From: Planctomycetota bacterium | GTDB taxonomy: Bacteria; Planctomycetota; Phycisphaerae; WQYP01 | NCBI GenBank assembly: GCA_021805585.1 | Contig: JAJZEY010000074.1 | Span: 1 to 7,919 of the forward strand | Direction of reading: 5' to 3' | Length of the DNA stretch: 7,919 nucleotides | Shown here: piece by piece, positions 1 through 6,595 of the stretch | Position numbering within the stretch: position 1 is the first letter of the stretch | Layout of the letters: each line of letters starts with the position of its first letter | The notes under the pieces: model-generated | Database searches by the model: none | What the model was told of the DNA's origin: nothing | Seen by the model: only the letters and a program-made list of their open reading frames with translations | Program-made: the position numbers and the translations under genes

Positions 1-1341
1 ATGGTGCGCCGCACTGAAATTGGCCATAGCCGCGAGAAGTTCCGCCGGAAAGAGACTCAATCCCGGACAAGCCATACCGGCCAGAAAACCGACGAGCGCC
101 AGGGTAAAAAATTCCGGAGAAAGCGACGCAATGCCACCGAGGCTGTTAAGGTCCCTGCCGGCGGTTCGCCTTGCCAGCACATGGCTGCTCCAAAGCAGGA
201 GCGTAAGTGTGAGGGTATCACCGGCGGCAAAAAGCTCGATCGCCTTAAGGCCGGCGTGCTCCTGCGTGACCAACGCCAGGAGAACCATGGCCGCTTGACT
301 GGTCAGCCAGTACGCGATGAGCCTGCGCAGATCGCTTTGTGCCAGTGCGCAAAAGGCGGCATAAATCAGACCGGCAATTCCCCATGCCAAAAGGCCGCTG
401 CGATGTTCCACCAACTCGGCGGAAAATAAGGGCCCGACCAGGCGCAGCAGGGTATAAACCGCCAGTAGAAAATTCCCGCCCACCACCAGACCCAAAGCGG
501 GTGCGGCACCTTCGGCCATCGTATCCGGCAACCATATGTGCCCGCCGGGCAGGCCCATCCGCACGGCCAACGCCAGCATGACCAGAAGAAAAGCGATCCA
601 TGGGCCATGTCCGGCGATCAGGTTGTCAAACCGGCGGATGTCAAATGCGCCTGGTTGTGGAAAGGCAAGCGTTGTCTGCGCCAGGGCCGGCACAGCGGTG
701 CGAGCCGGTGTATGGGGGGTATTTGCCTCCACTGAAATTGATACCGAATGCGGGGCATTCAAACGCCCGGAATCTTTGCATTGCAGCCATAAAAACATAA
801 CCGCAATGAACATCGCCATAGATCCAAGGGTCGCGATCATGGCGTATTTCATCGCGGCGGCACGGCGTGAAGGACCTCCCCACAGACCGAACAGAAAATA
901 ACCTGGTAAAATGCTCAACGCTCCAAAGCCGGCAAACAACATCATGTCCATGCTGCATATTGTCCCGGCCAGGCACCCGGTAAGCACCAGTAGCAGGATG
1001 TACCAGGTTTTGGTCTGCTCATCAATCACGTAGCTGGCCAGGGCGGCAATTAAGGCCAGTCCGCAAAGCGCCAGCAGGGCCAAAGCGGTCAGGCCGTCAG
1101 CCCCTACGCTGTAACGGAGTCCGCCAAACCAATTAGCGCTTTGCATTAACTGCCAGCCTGCGTGCCAGTTAAGCAACCGCGCCAATGCAATGCAGATCGC
1201 CAGCAGACCGGCAAAAACCGCCAGCGCGGAATTGCGGATCAGCCGGGTGCGTGTGGCCGGCAGCAATGCAATGATCGCCGCGCCGATAAACGGCAACACA
1301 ATCAGGCAGGTTAAAATCGAACTATAGGCGAAAATATGCAA
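1..1341 (-). CDS. NuoM-like antiporter-type membrane subunit of a complex I-like enzyme (3' end outside window)
   Basis: The first 447 residues of a polytopic membrane protein are visible; the reading frame stays open to the left edge. Family marks resembling NADH-quinone oxidoreductase subunit M are, in order: a GADGLT segment (residues 80-85), FGLWGGPSRR followed by AAAMKY (151-166), HIWLPD (268-273), AQSDLRRLIAY (334-344) and FPAELL (431-436). In complex I this subunit is an inner-membrane proton-channel module. By-eye alignment to E. coli NuoM suggests loss of key channel residues: the TM5 Glu becomes Ala141, Lys234 becomes Arg261, the TM8 Lys becomes Leu292 and the conserved His becomes Ala373. 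The TM12 Glu (Glu434) is kept. A hydrophilic stretch at about 188-240 looks like an expanded loop. The start is TTG at 1341, because an in-frame TGA lies immediately upstream and GGAG sits 7 nt before it. It follows the NuoL-like gene by 46 bp on the same strand, so cotranscription is likely. Family membership is fairly sure; activity as a proton pump is doubtful. Confidence 0.85.
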   Translation of the reverse strand, partial: MHIFAYSSILTCLIVLPFIGAAIIALLPATRTRLIRNSALAVFAGLLAICIALARLLNWHAGWQLMQSANWFGGLRYSVGADGLTALALLALCGLALIAALASYVIDEQTKTWYILLLVLTGCLAGTICSMDMMLFAGFGALSILPGYFLFGLWGGPSRRAAAMKYAMIATLGSMAMFIAVMFLWLQCKDSGRLNAPHSVSISVEANTPHTPARTAVPALAQTTLAFPQPGAFDIRRFDNLIAGHGPWIAFLLVMLALAVRMGLPGGHIWLPDTMAEGAAPALGLVVGGNFLLAVYTLLRLVGPLFSAELVEHRSGLLAWGIAGLIYAAFCALAQSDLRRLIAYWLTSQAAMVLLALVTQEHAGLKAIELFAAGDTLTLTLLLWSSHVLARRTAGRDLNSLGGIASLSPEFFTLALVGFLAGMACPGLSLFPAELLAAMANFSAAHH

Positions 1342-1348
1342 TCAGCAT

Positions 1349-1352
1349 CTCC
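1349..1352 (-). promoter_or_regulatory. Shine-Dalgarno site of the NuoM-like gene
   Basis: GGAG on the minus strand lies 7 nt before TTG 1341. It decides the start, because the nearest ATG (just after the GGAG, in another frame) has no spacing to the site and runs into TAG after eight codons. Confidence 0.6.
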
Positions 1353-1387
1353 AAAAATCCGGACCGGTGGCGTTATGCGTGCGGCCA

Positions 1388-3493
1388 TCAGCCACAACTT
1401 GCGGCCAGCAGAATGATGAGCAGCGCGGTAACCGCCAAAATTAAAAAAATCGCCAGCGGAAAAAGCCACCGCCAGCGGACCGCCGCCCGGAAATTACCTC
1501 CCGCCGGGGATAACAGGCCACCGCCGGCGGCCACGACGCTGGTCAACCGCCAGTCCAGGGCCGCAGAAACAATGGATATCAGCCGGATAATCAACCCGAT
1601 GGACACCACCAGCCACCCGATGACCCATCGGTCGACCGCGCCTAAAACGGCGGCCATACCGGAAATGATCACCCGGCTGACGGCTCCGTAAAGGTCGTAA
1701 AAATAGAGTTCGGCATCCAGCCATCGATGAATAAGATTGGGACCGGGCAAGCGCCGGATTTTTTCCGCGCGGCCCAGGCCGTTAAAATAAATCGCCACCA
1801 CCGTCGCGATCGCCATAGGCCACGCCCAGGCGAGTCGATCGGCCATTTGAACCGCAAATACGCTATGGATACCGTGGTCAAACGGCGGAAACAGGGCACC
1901 GGGTGTTGATTTGGCTAATAGACCGGAAATGCCGAGAAGCGGTTGCCCGCACATCAGAGTGCCCAGCGCCAAAAGAACCAGAGGAAACAACCGGACAGCG
2001 GATTCGCCGCCCGGTGCGGTTCCGGTGCCGCGCCACGCTCCGCCAAAAATAAGCCACCACCAGCGTGCCAGACCAAAAAGGATCAGATAGCAGGCCACCA
2101 GTGGCAGCCAGAAAAGCAGATTGCCATATTCGCCGATGGCGGCACCAAAATGCCTCAAATTTTCAAAACCATCGGCCAGCATGTCCGGTCGGCCAAACAG
2201 CAACAGACCCATTGCCGCACTGCATACCAGAAACGAAGCCGCGGCGGTAACCGGCAGACTGCGCCACAGACCTCCGAGCAGCCGGGAATCAGACTCGCCG
2301 CCCGTGCAATGCAGCACGGTACCGGCGCAAATAAACAGGCACGTGCCGCTTAACGCCAGAAAAATAGATTCATAAAGGCCCGCGACATACGAGCCGGTTA
2401 CCAGAAACAGTATGGACAAGCCCGCCTGTGCCGTGATCAGCCACATCAGGCCGCGTTTAATATCCCGTGCGGTCAGGGCGCACAAAGCTCCGAAGCAGAG
2501 CGTGGCGGCCGCGGCCATGGCGGTCATCAGGCGGACATCCACATTAAGCAGTGGAATCAGCCGTGCGGTCATATAAGGTCCGGCTACCGCAATTAATAAT
2601 CCGGTGGTAAGTGCGCCGGTAGGCGTGGCGGCCGGGGTGGTTTCCACCGCCCAGGTATGAAGCGGAAATTGCGCCGCCTTCCCGGCAATTCCCAGAACCA
2701 TCAGAATTCCGGACCAGTCCCACCAACCCAGGCCCATTAATCGTGAAGGGCCATCGGATTGCAAAACCTGAACCACACCGGTCACGTGCAGGGCCAAACC
2801 AAGGCTTGCCATGATGGGGGCAATGCCATTGACCTGCGGCAACGCAAGAGCAGTTGGACCACAATGCACCAGCAGCAGACATATCCCCAGCAGAAAAAAT
2901 GCCTCACCCAACAGTGGCAGCGGGATCATGCGGCGAACCGACGCCTCGCACGGTCCGCGCCATGCCGCACCCGCCATACCCCAGATTCCCACTGTGGCCA
3001 AAACGCCGGCGGCGAACAATTCCAGCACGCCGGCCGCGACCACCATTGAAAACATGGCGAACACGAAAAGGTTGGACCAGGCGAACCAGCCGGGGCGGAT
3101 CGGCCGGTCGTCCACTATTCCGATCACATAAATGCCGACCAGTAATGCAATCAGTGCGGTCAGGAGGAAGGTAACCAGTGTCAGGGAATCAACCGCCACC
3201 CCCACGCGCAGTCCCTGGGCCGATCGGTGTGCCGCCGCAGCCGTGTGCATGGCCATCCATGTCCAGAGAATCGGCTTGGCCGCCGCCAGGTGGCCCATGC
3301 GCCCCATGTGACCTCTGGCCAGCAGTTTGCGGGCGACGGTCCACAGGGCCAGTCCAAGACTGGTGGAATAGCCCCCGATGGCCAAGACAGCTGCGCGATG
3401 CGGATTGCGCCCCAGGGGGGTCAATACCAGCGCCACCACCAGAAGTGGCACAAGGGTGGCAATGGCCAGCCAGATGTCAGAGTTGTGTAACAA
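1388..3493 (-). CDS. NuoL-like antiporter-type membrane subunit of a complex I-like enzyme
   Basis: This is a complete 701-residue, highly hydrophobic protein, longer than E. coli NuoL (about 613). Features of the NuoL/ND5 family are AVDSLTL (100-106), AGKAAQFPLHTW (270-281), TARDIKRGLMW (341-351) and LLGGLWRSLP (405-414). A C-terminal segment around LDAELYFYDLYG (592-603) followed by VDRWVIGW (620-627) resembles the lateral-helix region of bacterial NuoL and argues against Mrp antiporter or hydrogenase subunits. In complex I, NuoL is the distal proton-translocating subunit. Here the TM7 Lys is kept (Lys272), but by-eye alignment replaces the TM5 Glu with Val164, His254 with Thr297 and His334/His338 with Leu379/Gly383. 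The region holding Lys342 appears deleted, and the TM12 Lys becomes Arg435. The start is TTG 3493: an in-frame TGA lies two codons upstream and GGGAAG sits 7 nt before it. It is the first gene of its unit, divergent from the vWA gene, with the NuoM-like gene downstream. NuoL-type family is likely; proton pumping is doubtful. Confidence 0.87.
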   Translation of the reverse strand: MLHNSDIWLAIATLVPLLVVALVLTPLGRNPHRAAVLAIGGYSTSLGLALWTVARKLLARGHMGRMGHLAAAKPILWTWMAMHTAAAAHRSAQGLRVGVAVDSLTLVTFLLTALIALLVGIYVIGIVDDRPIRPGWFAWSNLFVFAMFSMVVAAGVLELFAAGVLATVGIWGMAGAAWRGPCEASVRRMIPLPLLGEAFFLLGICLLLVHCGPTALALPQVNGIAPIMASLGLALHVTGVVQVLQSDGPSRLMGLGWWDWSGILMVLGIAGKAAQFPLHTWAVETTPAATPTGALTTGLLIAVAGPYMTARLIPLLNVDVRLMTAMAAAATLCFGALCALTARDIKRGLMWLITAQAGLSILFLVTGSYVAGLYESIFLALSGTCLFICAGTVLHCTGGESDSRLLGGLWRSLPVTAAASFLVCSAAMGLLLFGRPDMLADGFENLRHFGAAIGEYGNLLFWLPLVACYLILFGLARWWWLIFGGAWRGTGTAPGGESAVRLFPLVLLALGTLMCGQPLLGISGLLAKSTPGALFPPFDHGIHSVFAVQMADRLAWAWPMAIATVVAIYFNGLGRAEKIRRLPGPNLIHRWLDAELYFYDLYGAVSRVIISGMAAVLGAVDRWVIGWLVVSIGLIIRLISIVSAALDWRLTSVVAAGGGLLSPAGGNFRAAVRWRWLFPLAIFLILAVTALLIILLAASCG

Positions 3494-3533
3494 TAGTCAG
3501 CTTCCCGTTTATGTCCATTCCGCCGGTCTCCAT
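3477..3533 (-). other. Possible 18-codon leader ORF overlapping the NuoL-like start
   Basis: ATG at 3533 opens an 18-codon frame (METGGMDINGKLTIVTQL) that ends at TGA 3479-3477. It overlaps the TTG start of the NuoL-like gene in another frame. The arrangement would allow translational coupling, but there is no good ribosome site before it and it could be chance. Confidence 0.15.
3501..3506 (-). promoter_or_regulatory. Putative Shine-Dalgarno site of the NuoL-like gene
   Basis: GGGAAG on the minus strand lies 7 nt upstream of TTG 3493. It supports the unusual TTG start, since no in-frame ATG or GTG is available between the upstream stop and this codon. Confidence 0.4.
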
Positions 3534-3591
3534 TGCTCATACTTTAACCGCCCAACGTCCCACCGGCCAGATGGCTGGCTTCGTATCATGT

Positions 3592-3609
3592 TGTGCCGGA
3601 TGTGCCGGG
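3592..3609. repeat. Tandem 9-bp repeat in the divergent intergenic region
   Basis: TGTGCCGGA is followed directly by TGTGCCGGG, two copies with one mismatch. The location between two divergent genes would suit a regulator binding site, but in GC-rich DNA such a short duplication may be chance. Confidence 0.25.
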
Positions 3610-3734
3610 GCATAGACGGTTTTCCGGCAAGAGACGTGCGCCCGGCCCGGCGTGACCGGCGGCGGGCACCCCCGATGCGATCCACCCGGCCAAGCCGTTA
3701 GGCGCAAGCCTGCCGCCTGCGTTACCATTTGGCC

Positions 3735-6392
3735 ATGGAACTGACCTGGCAACACTCCGCATTGCTTTTCGGTCTGGCGCTGGTACCGCTGCTGGCCCTG
3801 GTGCAAGCCGGCCTGCGGCGAAAATGGAGTTGGCCAGGACAAAACGCTTTTCTTTCCGAACAACCATGGCGTTTTACGGCCGTAGCCTTGCTGGCCGCGG
3901 TTCTATTGATTCTGGCGGCCGCCGGACCGGTGATCCATCGCAGTCGACCGACTGATCAACTTGTAGTACTTATAGACTGTTCCGCGGCGGCCCGTACCGC
4001 GCCCTGGCACACTCCCGGCGAACTGCGGCAATTGCTTTTGCGCCAACTTTCGCCGCAAATACGGGTGACGCTGGTTACCTTTGCGCGCTATCCTCATCTG
4101 GTCAAACGCAATGTCACCCTCGGCAATGCCAAAAACTGGCCAAGGCGGTGGCCGGCGACCCAACATGTTTGCGCTCGGTTGGAACGGGCGCTGGCGTGGC
4201 GCGATTCGCATGCGGGCGCAACGGGACGCCATGTGCCACGCTGGCTGCTGACGACCGGGTTGGCCGACTGGCCCGCCTGGTCCGCCGCGCAGCGGCGGCA
4301 AAATGGGCGGCATCCTTATTTTCTAACGGTTTCAACCGCTCGCCCCAAAAAGCCGGATGCCGGCATTCTATCTTTTCGTATCACTCCCTTGCCCGGTGCG
4401 CCAGCCCAAAAAACGGGATTTGCGATACGGGCGGTGATCGCGGCAACCGGTGCGATGCGTTTGACCGCCGAATTGCAGCGAAACGGGGACGCCATTGCCT
4501 CAGGCAAGTTGCGATTTAATCAGGCGGGGGAAAATATTTTTACGGCGAGGGATTTTCCACCGGAAAAAACCACCGCTCCCGCCCGCTACACCATTTACCT
4601 TAAAACGGGTGATCCCTGGCCGGAGGACGATTCGGCCAGCGCCTACGCGCCGCAAACCGGGCCGCCACGGATATTGCTGATAAGCCGCAGGGCCACGCCG
4701 GCATCCGTTTGGGGCGCGGCGGGCGCCGGCACAAGACCGGAATTCGACTCGGCTACCGGGATTAGCCGAATTCCTCCGCAGGCGTTTCCGGTTCGCGTGG
4801 CGACACTGGCCGAATATCAGGTGATATTGCTGGATAATATTGCCCGCGGCGACCTGCCGCCGCACAGCGGACGGGCGATCATGCGGTATGTCACCAGGAC
4901 CGGCGGCGGCCTGCTGATAGCGGGCGGCACACGCGCATTTGGGCCAGGGGGATACGCATTGCCCACAAACGCCGGTGCCGTGTGGCCGGTCGAACAGCTT
5001 TCGCCACTGGCATCCGCGCCGCCACACCGATCCGCAAGGAATGTGGTTTTTCTGCTGGATTCCAGCGGTTCTATGGGCCAGCGGGTTCCGGGCCACGCCG
5101 ACGAAACAAGATTTAATCTGGCGGCCGGCGGTGTAGAGGCCGCGCTTCACCTGCTTAAGCCAACGGATACCGTTTCAATTATGACTTTTTCCGGCGGAGC
5201 ACATTTGCTGGCTTCGGGGAAACTCCAGGCCATTGACTCCGGAATTGCGGCTAAACTCGCGGGCGTGCAGCCGACCGGACCGACGAATCCGGACGCGGCA
5301 TTGCCATCGCTGGGCCGACTGCTGAAGAAAAAAAGCCTGCTGATTCTGCTTACGGATGGTCATATACCGATTATTGCGACGATGAAATGGGCGGATTTGA
5401 TTAAAGAGAAGCGAGCTGCTTTTGTGGTGGTGGCGGGCTACAAGCGCGAATCCAAAGCCTTCGCCACGCTGTTGCGCCAAACCCGGGCGCGTGCCATGGC
5501 CACGCGAAACCCCGCCGACTGGGCCTGGCTGATCAAACAGGTTGTGGGAAAATATCTGGCGGGCCATGCCGGAAACAGCCCGATGCTCTGGCAAGCCGCG
5601 ACAGCGGCGGTTTCCGGTACCACAACCCACTGGATTCGCACTTGGCTTAAACGGGGAGCCGCGCGGACAGCCGCCGGCCGCAATTTGGCCCATCCGGGCC
5701 ACAAGGGCCTGCCGCTGGCGGCCCAATGGCGCCGCGGTCTGGGCAAGGTTGGCGCGATCGCGTTTGCCGACCATTCCATTGAATTCGCAAATTTTGCGGA
5801 CCGGATGATTCAGCGGATCGCCGCGCCACCGGGGAATCGCGAATTTTCCATCCGCACGAGCCGCTCGGACGGCCGCTGGCGGATTTCCGTAAGCGGCCGA
5901 ACCGGAAAGAACTTTATCAACCACGCCCTAATCAGGCTTCGCCTGATTTCCGACACCGCGGGCGACATCGACGGAAGCATGGCAAATGCACGAATATATT
6001 CTTTTATTCAAACTGCGCCGGGCGAATACCGGCTGACGCTGCCGGCACGCGTTCGACTGCTTGATGCCGTGGTCTTTGCCGTAAGAAAGTCCGCCCGAAC
6101 GGCACCATTTGGGCCGCGCGCCCTTGCCGCCGGAATGATCGGTCGTATCGCCCCGGCCGCCGTTCCCCCGCCCTGCCTTCCAGCGACCGGCCACTGGCGG
6201 TCATGTCCGTGGAACCATGTGGTCACGCGGGCACTCAATGCGACCGCCGCGGAAAAAAAATGGCGGCCATGGTTGAAACGCGCGGCATGGCATTGCGATC
6301 AAATACCGCTGATTGGGGCGATTGGGTTGATTCTTCTGGCGTTGTATTTCGCCAGAACACCATCATACAGTCGTCATAAATTCGGGAAGTAA
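3735..6392 (+). CDS. Membrane-anchored double-vWA protein with BatA-like N-terminus and GATase1-like region
   Basis: An 885-residue protein counted from ATG 3735 (an in-frame TTG lies at 3729; neither has a clear ribosome site). Order of parts: two N-terminal membrane helices (about 7-25 and 47-66) as in BatA-type proteins; a first vWA-like domain (about 76-200) with a damaged MIDAS motif (Asp81-Cys-Ser-Ala-Ala, and Thr174 where the family has Asp); a beta-rich segment (about 210-305); a GATase1-like region (about 311-420) with YVTRTGGGLLIAGG and FGPGGY but no evident catalytic Cys; a second vWA domain (about 434-600) with intact MIDAS (DSSGS 442-446, Thr517, Asp541); a further beta-rich part; and a C-terminal helix (about 857-873). 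Most of the chain probably faces outside the cytoplasm. vWA domains bind metal and protein partners; the role here is unknown. Bat-type proteins often sit beside MoxR ATPase and DUF58 genes, but none is present. Architecture is sure; function is not. Confidence 0.9.
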   Translation: MELTWQHSALLFGLALVPLLALVQAGLRRKWSWPGQNAFLSEQPWRFTAVALLAAVLLILAAAGPVIHRSRPTDQLVVLIDCSAAARTAPWHTPGELRQLLLRQLSPQIRVTLVTFARYPHLVKRNVTLGNAKNWPRRWPATQHVCARLERALAWRDSHAGATGRHVPRWLLTTGLADWPAWSAAQRRQNGRHPYFLTVSTARPKKPDAGILSFRITPLPGAPAQKTGFAIRAVIAATGAMRLTAELQRNGDAIASGKLRFNQAGENIFTARDFPPEKTTAPARYTIYLKTGDPWPEDDSASAYAPQTGPPRILLISRRATPASVWGAAGAGTRPEFDSATGISRIPPQAFPVRVATLAEYQVILLDNIARGDLPPHSGRAIMRYVTRTGGGLLIAGGTRAFGPGGYALPTNAGAVWPVEQLSPLASAPPHRSARNVVFLLDSSGSMGQRVPGHADETRFNLAAGGVEAALHLLKPTDTVSIMTFSGGAHLLASGKLQAIDSGIAAKLAGVQPTGPTNPDAALPSLGRLLKKKSLLILLTDGHIPIIATMKWADLIKEKRAAFVVVAGYKRESKAFATLLRQTRARAMATRNPADWAWLIKQVVGKYLAGHAGNSPMLWQAATAAVSGTTTHWIRTWLKRGAARTAAGRNLAHPGHKGLPLAAQWRRGLGKVGAIAFADHSIEFANFADRMIQRIAAPPGNREFSIRTSRSDGRWRISVSGRTGKNFINHALIRLRLISDTAGDIDGSMANARIYSFIQTAPGEYRLTLPARVRLLDAVVFAVRKSARTAPFGPRALAAGMIGRIAPAAVPPPCLPATGHWRSCPWNHVVTRALNATAAEKKWRPWLKRAAWHCDQIPLIGAIGLILLALYFARTPSYSRHKFGK

Positions 6393-6402
6393 AAACAAAA
6401 AA

Positions 6403-6437
6403 ACCCGGCGGGACTGGAGAGCGGCGTCCCGCCGGGT
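6403..6437 (-). terminator. Rho-independent terminator between convergent genes, oriented for the GH39 gene
   Basis: A perfect 11-bp inverted repeat (ACCCGGCGGGA at 6403-6413, TCCCGCCGGGT at 6427-6437) encloses a 13-nt loop. Read on the minus strand, the stem is followed by a long T-rich tract (the complement of the A-run at 6391-6403), the standard intrinsic-terminator form. On the plus strand no T-run follows, but the stem begins only 10 nt after the vWA stop codon and may also help end that transcript. Confidence 0.85.
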
Positions 6438-6480
6438 CAGCGGATACTAGTCACGGTTGGGCCATCCCGGCAAGCCATAC

Positions 6481-6536
6481 ATCGGCCCGAAACATTGAGA
6501 ATATTAAGAATTATTCGAATTAAATCGCGGGCCGAT
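6481..6536. repeat. 9-bp inverted repeat flanking an AT-rich spacer
   Basis: ATCGGCCCG (6481-6489) and its exact complement CGGGCCGAT (6528-6536) flank 38 nt of unusually AT-rich sequence. It lies in the 3' region of the GH39 transcript before the terminator. It might form an mRNA hairpin with a large loop or be a protein site. The rest of 6438-6595 shows nothing I can name. Confidence 0.3.
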
Positions 6537-6595
6537 AATAAAGCCCCGCCGGACAAAACGGGTCACGGCGTTGCCGCAAATTTCCTGGCGAATTT

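Larger units (their letters stand above)
3494..3734. promoter_or_regulatory. Divergent intergenic region between the NuoL-like and vWA genes
   Basis: This 241-bp gap separates two outward-reading genes and must contain or lie near the promoters for both, unless the starts are misplaced. I see no convincing -35/-10 pair on either strand. It holds a tandem 9-mer (3592-3609) and the putative ribosome site of the NuoL-like gene. No membrane-protein ORF of nuoK type fits here. Two longer open frames crossing it (3537-3863 minus, 3178-3615 plus) have compositions typical of antisense shadows. Confidence 0.5.

Noticed and set aside
1..429. Plus-strand open frame at the left edge
   Set aside because: It is antisense to the NuoM-like frame, highly charged and without family motifs; the minus-strand frame has clear family motifs and membrane helices.
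3549..3703. GCCCAAC and GTTAGGC reminiscent of the ends of an integron attC site
   Set aside because: The inner L-type boxes are not complementary to each other and no integrase or cassette arrangement is present; chance match.
3537..3863. 108-codon minus-strand frame in the divergent region, considered as a nuoK-type gene
   Set aside because: It is not hydrophobic, has no membrane helices, and overlaps the start of the vWA gene in antisense.
4500..5150. Open frame of 216 codons on the minus strand inside the vWA gene
   Set aside because: Same reason: antisense to the coding frame, low-complexity Arg/Gly/Cys-rich composition and no domain signature.
5175..5924. Long open frame (249 codons) on the minus strand inside the vWA gene
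   Set aside because: Arg/Gly/Gln-rich composition with no recognisable motif, fully antisense to a well-supported gene; typical of a GC-rich antisense shadow.
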